Shown: one piece after another, positions 47,591 through 56,856 of the stretch
Layout of the letters: every line of letters begins with the position of its first letter
Numbering within the stretch: position 1 is the stretch's first letter
Assembly: GCA_028877215.1 (NCBI GenBank)
Contig: JAPPFJ010000033.1
Span: forward strand, 186,001-250,000
Length of the DNA: 64,000 nucleotides
DNA from: Gemmatimonadota bacterium
GTDB lineage: Bacteria; Latescibacterota; UBA2968; GCA-2709665
Direction: 5' to 3'
Program-made: the position numbers and the translations under genes
Notes under the pieces: generated by a model
Told to the model about the DNA's origin: nothing
Database searches by the model: none
Seen by the model: only the letters and a program-made list of their open reading frames with translations

Positions 47591-48205
47591 ATGGCACTTG
47601 TACCCATGGTATTGGAGAAGACGGGGCTGGGCGAACGGTCCTACGACATCTTCTCCCGTCTCTTGAGGGACAATATTATCTTCATCGGGTTTCCGATTAA
47701 CGATACCATTGCAAACCTGGTGATTGCCCAGATGCTGTTCTGCAGTTCGGAATCGCCGGACAAGACCATTCGGTTGTATATCAATTCGCCAGGGGGCAGT
47801 ATTACGGCCGGACTGGCCATTTACGATACCATGCAGTACGTGCCCAACGAAGTCGAAACCGTTTGCGTCGGCCAGGCATTCAGTATCGCCGCCGTGCTCC
47901 TTGCCGGTGGCACAAGGGGGCAGCGGCGCGCCCTCCCGAATTCCCGGATCCTCGTGCATCAGCCAATGGGCGGCGCCGGCGGTCAGGCTTCCGACGTGGA
48001 ACGCCATGCCAGGGAAATCCTCCAGTGGCGGGACAGGCTCAACGAGATTCTGGCGGAGCAGACCGGGCAGCCGATCGAGCGGGTTGCCAAGGATGCCGAT
48101 CGGGATTTCTTCATGTCCGCCGACGAGGCCCTGGAGTACGGAGTGATCGATGAGGTATTGGCGCCAAGCAAGGAAGAAGGCCTCGTGATCGAGGACGATG
48201 AGTAA
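47591..48205 (+). CDS. clpP: ATP-dependent Clp protease proteolytic subunit ClpP
   Basis: The 204-aa serine protease subunit. The catalytic triad is visible as S98 (in [11 protein letters not shown]), H123 (in LVHQPMGG) and D172 (in ADRDFFMSA). The oxyanion strand reads [15 protein letters not shown]. The residue before the catalytic Ser is Phe instead of the usual Ala, a mild change. GGGAGGGAG lies upstream of the ATG at 47591, which gives the normal length. It would form a double heptamer fed by the ClpX encoded next. Confidence 0.95.
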   Translation: MALVPMVLEKTGLGERSYDIFSRLLRDNIIFIGFPINDTIANLVIAQMLFCSSESPDKTIRLYINSPGGSITAGLAIYDTMQYVPNEVETVCVGQAFSIAAVLLAGGTRGQRRALPNSRILVHQPMGGAGGQASDVERHAREILQWRDRLNEILAEQTGQPIERVAKDADRDFFMSADEALEYGVIDEVLAPSKEEGLVIEDDE

Positions 48206-48266
48206 GCCCCACCTTAGCGTCAACGATGTCGTCCTGTATCAACGGTCGCGAAATCATGGGTGACTT

Positions 48267-49508
48267 ATGAAACGGCGAACTTCCCGAGCCGATGTTCGGT
48301 GTTCTTTTTGCGACAAGGGCAACGACCAGGTCGAAAAGATCATCACGGGGACTTCGGTGCACATTTGCAGCGATTGCGTCAAGCTGTGCAACGAAGTGCT
48401 GCAGGAGGACGCCAGGCAAAAGCCGGTTTCGTCACGGCAGAAGCTTCCCAAACCCGCAACGATCAAGACCCGGCTGGACGACTACGTGATCGGCCAGGAG
48501 GCGGCCAAGCGCACGCTTTCCGTCGCGGTTTACAACCACTACAAGCGGATCCGCTCCCGCGTCATCACGGACGACGTCGAACTCGAAAAGAGCAATATAC
48601 TGCTCGTCGGGCCCACTGGTACAGGGAAGACCCTGCTGGCGCAGACGCTCGCGCGAATCCTGGACGTCCCTTTCTCCATCGCGGACGCGACGATTCTCAC
48701 CGAAGCCGGATACGTTGGCGAAGACGTTGAGAATATCCTCGTCCGCCTTTTGCAGGCGGCCGACTACGACGTCGCGCAGGCGGAAATGGGCATTCTCTAC
48801 CTGGACGAAGTCGACAAGATCTCCAGGAAGGCGGCCAATCCGTCGATTACCCGCGACGTATCCGGGGAAGGCGTGCAGCAGGCGCTTTTGAAAATCCTCG
48901 AGGGCACGGTCGCCAGCATACCGCCAAAGGGAGGACGGAAACATCCCGAGCAGCCCCTGATCCAGGTGAATACGAGGAATATCCTGTTTATTTGCGGAGG
49001 AGCATTCGACGGCCTGGAAGAAATCATCAGCAACCGGATCGGCGAAAAGACCATCGGTTTCGGCGCGAAGGACGGTCCCGAGGAAAAACGGAACGCGGGC
49101 GCGTTCTTTGCAGACGTGGAGCCGGAGGACCTCATCAGGTACGGCCTGATTCCCGAACTGGTCGGCAGGCTGCCCATAACGTGTTCCCTCAGCGATCTCG
49201 ATGAGGAAGCATTGTACAAGATTCTGACCGAGCCGAAGAATGCGATTACCAAGCAGTACCAGAAACTGTTCGAAATGGACGGCGCCGATCTCGAATTCGA
49301 AGACGCGGCCCTGAACGAGGTGGTAAAGCGAACCGTCCAGAAGGGTACGGGCGCCAGGGGGTTGCGATCCGTTCTGGAGGACATCATGATCGATTTGATG
49401 TACGACCTCCCCTCCAATCCGGCACGCAAGCCGGCTGTGGTTACCAAAGAGATGGTGGCCGGCAAATCCAGGCCACGGCTTCACATCGAAGAAAAAAAGA
49501 GCGCATAG
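48267..49508 (+). CDS. clpX: ATP-dependent Clp protease ATP-binding subunit ClpX
   Basis: The 413-aa AAA+ unfoldase. It has an N-terminal four-cysteine zinc-binding domain (CSFC, then CSDCVKLC), Walker A GPTGTGKT, Walker B LYLDEVDK and a C-terminal helical domain. The IGF loop that docks on ClpP is present as IGFGAKD. It follows clpP by 61 bp. The order tig-clpP-clpX is conserved across many bacteria. Confidence 0.96.
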   Translation: MKRRTSRADVRCSFCDKGNDQVEKIITGTSVHICSDCVKLCNEVLQEDARQKPVSSRQKLPKPATIKTRLDDYVIGQEAAKRTLSVAVYNHYKRIRSRVITDDVELEKSNILLVGPTGTGKTLLAQTLARILDVPFSIADATILTEAGYVGEDVENILVRLLQAADYDVAQAEMGILYLDEVDKISRKAANPSITRDVSGEGVQQALLKILEGTVASIPPKGGRKHPEQPLIQVNTRNILFICGGAFDGLEEIISNRIGEKTIGFGAKDGPEEKRNAGAFFADVEPEDLIRYGLIPELVGRLPITCSLSDLDEEALYKILTEPKNAITKQYQKLFEMDGADLEFEDAALNEVVKRTVQKGTGARGLRSVLEDIMIDLMYDLPSNPARKPAVVTKEMVAGKSRPRLHIEEKKSA

Positions 49509-49545
49509 AATAATCTCGGCTTCATCCATTTTTAACAGCCCTCGG

Positions 49546-49571
49546 AACCGGGGTCCATTGCCCCGGTTTTC
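49546..49571 (+). terminator. Likely terminator after clpX
   Basis: AACCGGGG (49546-49553) and CCCCGGTT (49561-49568) form a perfect 8-bp stem with a 7-nt loop, followed by only a short run (TTCT). Termination may be partial, letting some transcripts reach engB. Confidence 0.55.
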
Positions 49572-49609
49572 TATGTGTCCGGTAATGAGCACGATCCCGG
49601 TTGCCCGTC

Positions 49610-50197
49610 ATGCAGATCCGTTCCGCCAGTTTTGTTACGAGTGTCGCCGATCCGGACCGTCTTCCAATGGAAGGCCTGCCGGAAATCGCCTTTGCCGGCC
49701 GTTCGAACGTGGGGAAATCCTCGCTGCTGAACCGGCTGTTGAACCGCAGACAACTGGCGGGCACCAGCAAGACGCCGGGCAAAACGCGTACCCTTAACTA
49801 CTACCGCGTGAACGAGGCGCTACATTTCGTGGACCTGCCCGGGTACGGTTACGCAAAGCGGGGGCAGCAGGAACGCCGGCAGTGGGCCGAACTGATCAAC
49901 GGTTATCTGGATACAAGGACGTCATTGCGCGGCATATTGCATCTCATGGATGCCCGGCACGATCCGACGGCCCGCGACGTGGAGTTGGCCAACTGGCTCA
50001 TGCAGTTCGACCGGCCGTTTCTCGTGGTTGCCACCAAGGCTGACAAGCTTCCGGGAAGTCGGCAGAAGTCCCGGCTGGACCGGACGCGGGACCTGCTTTC
50101 CCGGGTGGGGGAGTTCGATCTCGTTCCGTTTTCCGCGGTTTCGGGTCAGGGCAGGCTGGCTGTCTGGAGTTGGATCCGGCATGTCATCGAAGAATAG
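49610..50197 (+). CDS. engB: Ribosome biogenesis GTP-binding protein YsxC/EngB
   Basis: A 195-aa EngB-family GTPase needed for large-subunit assembly. G1 is GRSNVGKSS (residues 30-38), the T of the KTPGKTRT segment is G2, DLPGYG is G3 and TKADKL is G4. The ATG at 49610 gives the usual N-terminus; a TTG three codons upstream is possible. The ribosome site is weak. The gene overlaps the aminotransferase gene by 17 bp. Confidence 0.93.
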   Translation: MQIRSASFVTSVADPDRLPMEGLPEIAFAGRSNVGKSSLLNRLLNRRQLAGTSKTPGKTRTLNYYRVNEALHFVDLPGYGYAKRGQQERRQWAELINGYLDTRTSLRGILHLMDARHDPTARDVELANWLMQFDRPFLVVATKADKLPGSRQKSRLDRTRDLLSRVGEFDLVPFSAVSGQGRLAVWSWIRHVIEE

Positions 50198-51374
50198 CCC
50201 CGCTTGTGCCGAAAAACACGGTTCGCCCGGCGGGCTGAGGCGGCAACGGCTTTTTACACCCGGTCCGACACCCATTCCCGAAAAGGTCCAGGCTGCGATG
50301 GCCGGTACTCCGGTCTACCACCGCGGACCGGAATTTCCCGCGCTGCTTCGAAATGCGGTCGAAGGGGTTCAGGAGGTCTTTCCGACTGCTTACGACGTGT
50401 TTCTGCTCTCCTGCTCGGGTACGGGCGTGATGGAGGCCGCGGTCGCCAATACCCTTTGCGCCGGCGACCGGGCCCTGGTCGTGCAGGCAGGGCAGTTCGG
50501 CGCGCGGTGGACGGACCTCTGCATGGCTTACGGGGTCGAGGTCGTCGAAAGCGAATTTCCCTGGGGTGAGGCGGTGGATCCGCAGGTCGTGGCCGCGGCG
50601 CTTCGGGACGACCCCGGTTTGCGTGTCGTGTTTGCCACACACAGCGAGACGTCCACCGGCGTATTGCACGACATCGCCTCGATTGGCGAGATCGTCAGGG
50701 GGACGGGCGCGCTGCTCGTCGTGGACGGCGTCTCAAGTGTGGCGGCTCATCCGCTGCCTCTGGAGGCGTGGAACGTGGACCTGGCGGTGACGGCGTCCCA
50801 GAAGGGACTGATGCTGCCTCCGGGTATGGGAATCGCGGCGGTGGGGCCGCGGGTCTGGAAAGCGCACCTGCGGTGCCGGCTTCCGAAGTACTACTGGGAC
50901 CTTGAACGATACCGGACGTCACAGGAACAGGGTCGGGCGCCGGCCACCCTGCCGGTTACACTGCTGGCGGGGCTTCGGGCGGCGCTGCAGATGCTCCGCG
51001 TGGAGGGCATCCGGAACGTATGGGCGCGGCATGCGAGGCACGCGCTGGCGGTGCGTCAGTCCGCGGCAGCGTTGGGACTGACCTGTTTCGCGCGGCGGCC
51101 TTCAAACGCGCTGACCGCGATCGTCCTGCCCGAGAGTGTGGACGGCCTCGCGTTGACGGATTATATGCGGCGCGAATGCGGCGTGGTGGTCGGCGGCGGT
51201 CTGGGCGATTACAGGGGCCGCATGGTGCGGATTTCCAACCTGGGGCACGTGGACGATGCCGGAATTCTGGAGGCCGTCGGGGCGTTTGAAGCCGGTCTTC
51301 GGAAGGCGGGATGGGGATTTGAGGTCGGGGCCGGTATCGAGGCCGCGCAGTGCGCGCTGACTGCTGAGAGCTGA
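50181..51374 (+). CDS. Class V aminotransferase (serine-glyoxylate/phosphoserine type)
   Basis: A 397-aa PLP enzyme of aminotransferase class V. It starts with FTPGPTPIPEKV, has LLSCSGTGVMEAA in the cofactor loop, DGVSSVAAHP with the PLP Asp, and the lysine of TASQKGLM. The family includes serine-pyruvate, alanine-glyoxylate and some phosphoserine aminotransferases. The next gene is serA, 142 bp on, so this enzyme plausibly does the transamination step of serine synthesis; no classical serC is in the window. ATG at 50181 is chosen by GGAG upstream and the family N-terminus. Confidence 0.85.
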   Translation: MSSKNSPACAEKHGSPGGLRRQRLFTPGPTPIPEKVQAAMAGTPVYHRGPEFPALLRNAVEGVQEVFPTAYDVFLLSCSGTGVMEAAVANTLCAGDRALVVQAGQFGARWTDLCMAYGVEVVESEFPWGEAVDPQVVAAALRDDPGLRVVFATHSETSTGVLHDIASIGEIVRGTGALLVVDGVSSVAAHPLPLEAWNVDLAVTASQKGLMLPPGMGIAAVGPRVWKAHLRCRLPKYYWDLERYRTSQEQGRAPATLPVTLLAGLRAALQMLRVEGIRNVWARHARHALAVRQSAAALGLTCFARRPSNALTAIVLPESVDGLALTDYMRRECGVVVGGGLGDYRGRMVRISNLGHVDDAGILEAVGAFEAGLRKAGWGFEVGAGIEAAQCALTAES

Positions 51375-51401
51375 CAGCCTGTTTACCCTGCGCATTGACC
51401 C

Positions 51402-51422
51402 GGGCAACCACAAGGGTTGCCC
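51402..51422. repeat. Short hairpin in a repeat-rich spacer
   Basis: GGGCAACC (51402-51409) and GGTTGCCC (51415-51422) form a perfect 8-bp hairpin followed by CTACA. The same spacer (51375-51516) carries several CTGA-rich words such as GCTGACGGCTGATCGCTGAC. I recognise GGGCAACC-type hairpins as intergenic repeats in some other genomes but have not searched. The spacer holds no gene. Confidence 0.5.
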
Positions 51423-51516
51423 CTACAGATGTACATTGAGTGCGAACGTTGTCTGTTTGGCTTTTCGCTGTTCGCTGACGGCTGATCGCTGACAACTGAC
51501 GGCTTTCTTGATAACC

Positions 51517-53103
51517 ATGAAGCGGGTATTGATCGCAGATACGATGTCTCGCGGCTGGCAAAGCGTGTTCGCGGAGGCGCCGGACGTCGACGTGGACGTC
51601 CGGACGGGCCTCTCGCCGGAGGCACTGGCACGTGAAATCGGCGCCTACGACGGGATGATCATCCGAAGCGAAACGCATGTGACCCGGGAGATTCTGGCCG
51701 GGGCGCACCGGCTCCGCGTAATCGGACGCGCGGGAGTCGGCGTGGACAACATTGATATTGGCGCCGCCACTGAGCGGGGCGTGGTGGTTGTGCATTCGCC
51801 TGGCGGGAACACCATTGCCACGGCCGAACATACCGTGGGGATGCTGCTTGCGCTCAGCCGCAACATTCCGCAGGCGACCGCCTCTCTGAAACGCGGGGCG
51901 TGGGAGCGAAAGTCCTATACGGGCGTGGAGTTGAATGGAAAGGTATTGGGGATAATCGGCGTGGGGCGGGTGGGACAGCATGTCGCCCGCCTGGCCCGGG
52001 CTCTGGGGATGACGGCCCTGGGCCACGATCCCTTCCTTTCTGAAGAGATGGCTGCCAGATACCAGGTGAAGCTGACGTCCCTGGAAGCAATTTACGCGGC
52101 GGCGGATTATATTACGCTGCATACGCCGCTGATGGAGAACACGCGGCACCTGATTTCCGCGGTGTCACTGGAGAAATGCAAACCCGGCGTTCGCATTCTC
52201 AACTGTGCGAGGGGAGGCCTGGTCGACGAGGCGGCGCTTCTAAATGCTATCGAGGATGGAAGGGTGGCCGGAGCCGCACTCGACGTTTACGAGGAGGAAC
52301 CCCCGCCCAGGGATTACCCGCTCCTACGGCGACGGGAGGTGATCTGCACGCCCCATCTGGCCGCTTCAACCGCGGAGGCGCAGGAGCGCGTGGCGCGCCA
52401 GATCGCACAGGACGTCTGGGAGGTTCTGAAGGACCGGCCCGCCCATCGGGCCGTCAATATGCCGTCGGTGGATCCGTCCCTTTACGAGGACGTCCGTCCG
52501 TATCTCCTGTTGGCCGAAAAGGTGGGCGCGTTGCAGGCTCAGTTGAGCCACGGCAGTCTCCGGCGAATCGCCATCGAGTATCACGGCGATATCCTGAAAT
52601 ACGCAACTTCGCCGATGACTGCAGCGGTGTTGAAAGGGGCCATTACGAATCTGACGGATGAACTTGTGACGTACGTGAACGCCCCTCTCTTTGCGCAGAA
52701 GCGCGGCGTCAAGATCGACGAGACACGGAGCAGCGCTCACAAGGACTACACGAATCTGATGACGGTGGACTACGAAACGACGGCGGGAAGGACTTCGATA
52801 TCGGCCACCGTATTCGGCAGCAGCGACGCACGCGTCGTGCGTGTCGACCGGTTCGAAGTGAAGGCTAAACTGGAAGGAGACGTGCTGATCTGCTGCAACC
52901 GGGACGTTCCGGGCGTGGTCGGCTGGATCGGGTCGCTCCTGGCCGAGGAGGAGCTCAATATCGCGGATATGGCGCTGGGGCGGGACAGCCGCGGGGGGCA
53001 GGCCATCATGATGATCAGTCTGGATTCGCCCGCGCCGGACGACGTTCTGAAGCGAATCGCCGGGGCACCGGAATTCCTGTGGGTGAGGCAGGCGAAATTT
53101 TAA
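51517..53103 (+). CDS. serA: D-3-phosphoglycerate dehydrogenase
   Basis: A 528-aa SerA of the long type, which oxidises 3-phosphoglycerate with NAD in the first step of serine synthesis. It has the NAD motif GVGRVG at 148-153, the catalytic Arg in NCARGGLVDE (R232) and His in CTPHLAAST (H280). An intervening allosteric domain (about 315-450) and a C-terminal ACT domain (about 455-528, NRDVPGVVGWIG) follow. The ACT domain suggests serine feedback. The start is ATG at 51517; a TTG three codons upstream is possible. Confidence 0.95.
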   Translation: MKRVLIADTMSRGWQSVFAEAPDVDVDVRTGLSPEALAREIGAYDGMIIRSETHVTREILAGAHRLRVIGRAGVGVDNIDIGAATERGVVVVHSPGGNTIATAEHTVGMLLALSRNIPQATASLKRGAWERKSYTGVELNGKVLGIIGVGRVGQHVARLARALGMTALGHDPFLSEEMAARYQVKLTSLEAIYAAADYITLHTPLMENTRHLISAVSLEKCKPGVRILNCARGGLVDEAALLNAIEDGRVAGAALDVYEEEPPPRDYPLLRRREVICTPHLAASTAEAQERVARQIAQDVWEVLKDRPAHRAVNMPSVDPSLYEDVRPYLLLAEKVGALQAQLSHGSLRRIAIEYHGDILKYATSPMTAAVLKGAITNLTDELVTYVNAPLFAQKRGVKIDETRSSAHKDYTNLMTVDYETTAGRTSISATVFGSSDARVVRVDRFEVKAKLEGDVLICCNRDVPGVVGWIGSLLAEEELNIADMALGRDSRGGQAIMMISLDSPAPDDVLKRIAGAPEFLWVRQAKF

Positions 53104-53104
53104 G

Positions 53105-53537
53105 AGCGGGGAGACGGTAGAGGGTAGACGGGAGAAGAAATCCTTGCCGATTTGTTCCTCCGACTTGCCTCCGGCATGAGAAGAAACCCTTTACGGCATG
53201 CGATCTCTCCCGTCTCACGTCTTACGTCTCACCAGGTTGCGGGGCGGGGTGTGGTCCTCTACCCTCTCCCGTCTTGCGTCTAACCGCTCTTGAGGGTCCG
53301 GTCGACTAAAACCGGTGAGAGGCGAGAGGGTAGACGGGAGAAGAAGTGCGGGTAGACGGAAGAGGTGAGACGGGAGAAGAAACTCTTGCCCGTTACGTTA
53401 TTCCTTCTTGCCTCCGGCACGAGAAGAATCCTCACAAGGCAGGCAATCTCTCCCGTCTAACGTCTCCCCTCTCACCAGGTGGTGGGGCGGGGTGTGGTCC
53501 TCTACCCTCTCCCGTCTTGCGTCTAACCGCTTTTTTT
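53105..53537. repeat. Large palindromic intergenic repeat, two tandem units (C1, C2)
   Basis: Two units in the same orientation as unit A, at about 53105-53290 and 53315-53537. Each has GTAGACGGGAGAAGAA, CTTGCC, a CTTGCCTCCGGCA core, GAGAAGAA, then ATCTCTCCCGTCT. Each ends with a nearly identical block of about 68 bases that includes GGGGCGGGGTGTGGTCC and TCTTGCGTCTAACCGC. Unit C2 ends in seven Ts just before the purA ribosome site, as a terminator would. This fills the serA-purA gap. Confidence 0.8.
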
Positions 53538-53549
53538 AGGAGATAGATC

Positions 53550-54830
53550 ATGTCCGTGCGCGTAGTGCTCGGGGCCCAGTGGGGAGATGAAGGCAAGGCC
53601 AAGGTGGTGGACTATATGACGGCGGACTCGGACGTCGTGGTGCGTTTCCAGGGAGGCGCCAACGCCGGGCACACCATCAAGGCCGGCGATCTGGAGTTCG
53701 TGTTTCATCTCATTCCCGCCGGGATCGTGCATCCCGACAAGACCTGCGTGATAGGCAACGGTGTAGTAATGGACCCCGAGGCGCTGTTCCTCGAGGTGGA
53801 GGAACTGGAGTCGAAGGGCGTCTCCATCGCGAACCGGCTGTTTGTCAGTCCGAATACCCACCTGGTCATGCCGTATCACAAACGCGTCGAAGAGGCCAGC
53901 GAGGAAAGGGACGGAGCAGGCGCGATCGGGACCACGCTTAGGGGCATCGGCCCATGCTACCAGGACAAGGTCAACCGCTCTTCCGGCATTCGCGTGGGAG
54001 ACCTGTTCGACGCGGACGCGCTTCCTGCCAAAGTGCGGGAGAACGTCCGGCAGAAAAACGAGATACTCGAAAGCGTGTACGGCCAGGATGGGCTGGACGC
54101 GACGCCGATTATCGAGGCCTATACGGCGTTCGGCGAACGCCTGGCGCCATTCGTCACCGATACCTCCGTGTACCTGAACGATATGATCGACTCGGGCAAG
54201 GACGTTTTGTTCGAGGGCTCCCAGGGCACGTTGCTGGATATCGATCACGGGACGTATCCTTTTGTGACGTCTTCGAATACGACTGCGGGCGGCGCGTGTA
54301 CCGGCGCGGGTATCGGACCCACCCGGATTTCCGAGGTCGTGGGGGTGGTGAAAGCGTATACGACGCGAGTGGGTAACGGACCCTTTCCAACCGAACTTAC
54401 CGGCGCCATGGGAGACCGGATCCGGGAAATCGGACACGAATACGGGGCGACCACGGGCCGGCCCAGGCGGTGCGGCTGGCTGGATGCCGTGATTCTCAGG
54501 TTCGCCGCGCGGGTGAACGGTCTGTCGGGTATCGCGGTGACCCGGCTGGACATACTGGATCCCCTGGAGGAGATCCGGATCTGCACACACTATACACGTC
54601 GTGGAAAGCGGCTGGAACACTTCCCGAGCGACGTAAAGGTGCTGGCGGAATGTGAGCCCGTGTACGAAACGATGGCGGGTTGGCGGACCCCCACCAGCGA
54701 TGCGAGGCGATTGGAGGAGCTACCTGAAAACGCCCGGCGGTACCTGGACAGAATTCAGGAGTTGAGCCGCACGCCCATTGCCATGGTGTCCGTGGGACCG
54801 GACCGCAAGGAGACGATTGTGGTGGATTGA
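53550..54830 (+). CDS. purA: Adenylosuccinate synthetase
   Basis: A 426-aa PurA, which joins IMP and aspartate with GTP in AMP synthesis. The GTP/IMP loop reads GAQWGDEGKAK with the catalytic Asp. GGANAGHTI carries the catalytic His, and GTTLRGIGPCYQDK and the later TTGRPRRCGWLD are family signatures. TAGGAGA precedes the ATG at 53550. It lies directly downstream of the tandem repeat pair. Confidence 0.96.
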   Translation: MSVRVVLGAQWGDEGKAKVVDYMTADSDVVVRFQGGANAGHTIKAGDLEFVFHLIPAGIVHPDKTCVIGNGVVMDPEALFLEVEELESKGVSIANRLFVSPNTHLVMPYHKRVEEASEERDGAGAIGTTLRGIGPCYQDKVNRSSGIRVGDLFDADALPAKVRENVRQKNEILESVYGQDGLDATPIIEAYTAFGERLAPFVTDTSVYLNDMIDSGKDVLFEGSQGTLLDIDHGTYPFVTSSNTTAGGACTGAGIGPTRISEVVGVVKAYTTRVGNGPFPTELTGAMGDRIREIGHEYGATTGRPRRCGWLDAVILRFAARVNGLSGIAVTRLDILDPLEEIRICTHYTRRGKRLEHFPSDVKVLAECEPVYETMAGWRTPTSDARRLEELPENARRYLDRIQELSRTPIAMVSVGPDRKETIVVD

Positions 54831-54872
54831 CCGGGAGTGGATGACGCGGGTTTCAAACTCAGGGGATACAGG

Positions 54873-54900
54873 TTGACCGTCATGACAAGTTTGTTATATT
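54873..54900 (+). promoter_or_regulatory. Promoter of the pentapeptide-moaA unit
   Basis: TTGACC (54873-54878) and TATATT (54895-54900) with 16-bp spacing lie 37 bp before the ATG at 54938. Confidence 0.6.
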
Positions 54901-54937
54901 TCCACCAAATGTTACCGATTTCAAAAAGGGATACCGG

Positions 54938-55519
54938 ATGAACGCCGCGTTTGTCGACAGGGAAGCGTTGATCGCAAGGGCGAAATCGTCCGGGAACCTG
55001 GCGGGAGAGGATCTCTCGGGGATGGACTTCAGTGGAGAGGACCTCTCCGGCGTGGATTTCTCAGACGCGAAGCTGGACAACGCCACGTTCAAAGATGCGA
55101 GACTCCTGGAAACCAGGTTTCACAACGCGAGCATGAAGGGCGCCGACCTCAGTGGAGCGACGATGAACCGGGTATATCTGGTCGCCGCCGACCTGCTGGG
55201 CGCGAACCTGTCGGGTGCAATGATGGACGATGCGTTTCTGTCGGGCGCGGTACTCGGCGGCGCAAATTTCACGGGCGCGAGTCTGAAGCGCGCGCGCCTG
55301 GGCGTGGTGCAAGCGTCGTTTCCGAATCCCTCGGGCCGGCCGACGAGTTTCAGGAATGCCGACCTCGAATCGGCGGTGGTGGGCGCGACGGATTTCAGGG
55401 GAACGGATTTGCGGGGTGCAAACTTGAACGGCGCATTCCTGTACGAGGCGCGGCTGCGCGGGGCGATTGTCGACAAGAAGCAGTTTGAAACAGCGGTCAC
55501 GCGCGCGGAATCTTTCTAG
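54938..55519 (+). CDS. Pentapeptide-repeat protein
   Basis: A 193-aa protein made largely of A(D/N)LxG-type pentapeptides (for example [18 protein letters not shown] and later [12 protein letters not shown]), which fold into a right-handed quadrilateral beta-helix. About residues 20-180 belong to the repeat. A break of some 20 residues near 125-140 interrupts it. There is no signal peptide. It is 16 bp upstream of moaA and so co-transcribed, but no functional link is evident. Gyrase-protecting Qnr/MfpA proteins share the fold, which is not enough for a call. Confidence 0.85.
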   Translation: MNAAFVDREALIARAKSSGNLAGEDLSGMDFSGEDLSGVDFSDAKLDNATFKDARLLETRFHNASMKGADLSGATMNRVYLVAADLLGANLSGAMMDDAFLSGAVLGGANFTGASLKRARLGVVQASFPNPSGRPTSFRNADLESAVVGATDFRGTDLRGANLNGAFLYEARLRGAIVDKKQFETAVTRAESF

Positions 55520-55535
55520 GGAAGTGGCTATTGTA

Positions 55536-56558
55536 ATGACGGACGCGGCGACGGACAGATTCGGCAGACCGCTCAGGGATCTCCGGATTTCGGTTACGGA
55601 CCGGTGCAATTTCCGGTGTCCGTACTGTATGCCGGCCGAGGTCTTCGGAGAGAACTACACGTTCCTGCCCAGAGCGGAGATATTGACGTTCGAGGAAATC
55701 GAGCGGCTGACGCGGCTTTTCGTGGGTCTGGGGGTGCGTAAGGTCCGGATCACGGGCGGGGAGCCCCTTCTTCGGCGGGAACTCGCGGCGCTGATCAGGC
55801 GCCTGGCGGCGATCGACGGCGTCGACGACCTCACGCTCACGACCAACGGCTATCTGCTGCCGCGGACGGTCGGGGAACTCAAGGATGCGGGGCTGCACAG
55901 GATAACCGTAAGTCTGGATTCCCTGGACGAGGACGTATTCGAACTGTTGAACGGGAGAGGGTACCCGGTCTCTCAGGTGCTGGATGGAATCCGGGCGGCG
56001 GAAGCGGCGGGGTTTACCCCGCTCAAGATCAACGCGGTGGTTCAGCGAGCGGTGAACGACCATACCGTCGTGGATCTCGCCAGGCATTTTCACGGTACGG
56101 GGCATATCGTCCGGTTTATCGAGTATATGGACGTTGGCAACCGCAACGGCTGGCGCCTGGATCAGGTGGTTCCCGCGGCGGAAATCGTCCAGCGAATCCA
56201 TGAGGAAATGCCGGTGACGGCCGTTGCGCCGAACTACCCGGGCGAGGTCGCGCGGCGGTACCGATATCTCGACGGGAGCGGGGAGATCGGCGTGATCGCC
56301 TCCGTTACCCAGCCGTTCTGCGGCGACTGCACGCGGGCGAGGCTGTCCACAGACGGGAAAATGTACACCTGCCTGTTTGCCGGCACGGGCGTAGACCTTA
56401 GAGATCCCATGCGCGACGGGGCGAGCAACGACGATCTTCTGGCGACGATCTTGGAAATATGGGAGCGCCGCGAGGATCGGTATTCCGAATCAAGGACGGC
56501 CGAGACCGCGGAAATGCCCTCATTCTCCAAGGTGGAGATGTACCAGATCGGGGGTTAG
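55536..56558 (+). CDS. moaA: GTP 3',8-cyclase MoaA
   Basis: A 340-aa radical SAM enzyme of molybdenum cofactor synthesis. The AdoMet cluster is C24-x3-C28-x2-C31 (CNFRCPYC). The second cluster site reads [10 protein letters not shown] with YTCLF later. The protein ends in the family's Gly-Gly tail (QIGG). GGGAAG precedes the ATG at 55536; a longer frame to 55467 would overlap the pentapeptide gene. No other moa gene is in the window. Confidence 0.95.
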   Translation: MTDAATDRFGRPLRDLRISVTDRCNFRCPYCMPAEVFGENYTFLPRAEILTFEEIERLTRLFVGLGVRKVRITGGEPLLRRELAALIRRLAAIDGVDDLTLTTNGYLLPRTVGELKDAGLHRITVSLDSLDEDVFELLNGRGYPVSQVLDGIRAAEAAGFTPLKINAVVQRAVNDHTVVDLARHFHGTGHIVRFIEYMDVGNRNGWRLDQVVPAAEIVQRIHEEMPVTAVAPNYPGEVARRYRYLDGSGEIGVIASVTQPFCGDCTRARLSTDGKMYTCLFAGTGVDLRDPMRDGASNDDLLATILEIWERREDRYSESRTAETAEMPSFSKVEMYQIGG

Positions 56559-56630
56559 AGGACAGGTTCTGCATTCGGTCTCACAGGTCCTATCCTGCAA
56601 TCCACGGCCGGAGAGGGCGTCAATCCGGGA

Positions 56631-56658
56631 AGCGAGAGACGATCGTCTCTCGCTTTTT
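56631..56658 (+). terminator. Rho-independent terminator after moaA
   Basis: AGCGAGAGAC (56631-56640) and GTCTCTCGCT (56645-56654) form a perfect 10-bp stem with loop GATC, followed by a T run. The next promoter begins two bases later. Confidence 0.88.
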
Positions 56659-56659
56659 G

Positions 56660-56687
56660 TTGACAACCTGTCCTTTCTTTCTATTAT
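56660..56687 (+). promoter_or_regulatory. Promoter of the sulfite/nitrite reductase gene
   Basis: TTGACA (56660-56665) and TATTAT (56682-56687) with 16-bp spacing sit directly behind the moaA terminator. The leader to the ATG at 56857 is about 160 nt. I saw no SAM, cobalamin or other riboswitch consensus in it. Confidence 0.65.
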
Positions 56688-56856
56688 TTATTATATTGTT
56701 GATCGAAAAACTTAAGAATAGATCCAGGGCACGTTCTGCCCGATGGGAACGGCTGCCTGTTCGGGATAATTTCGTTGACTTCACCGGGTGAGTTCGATAG
56801 ATTACCCGCCTGATTGATGCCGTTGTCCTTGCAATCGGGAACCAGGAGGCATTTCC

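Noticed and set aside
53105-53537. Possible CRISPR array in the tandem repeats before purA
   Set aside because: The repeats are over 100 bp, imperfectly palindromic and few, with no spacers of equal length and no cas gene nearby.
56688-56856. Possible SAM or other riboswitch in the leader of the sulfite/nitrite reductase gene
   Set aside because: The long leader invited a look, but I found none of the conserved core strings of known riboswitch classes.
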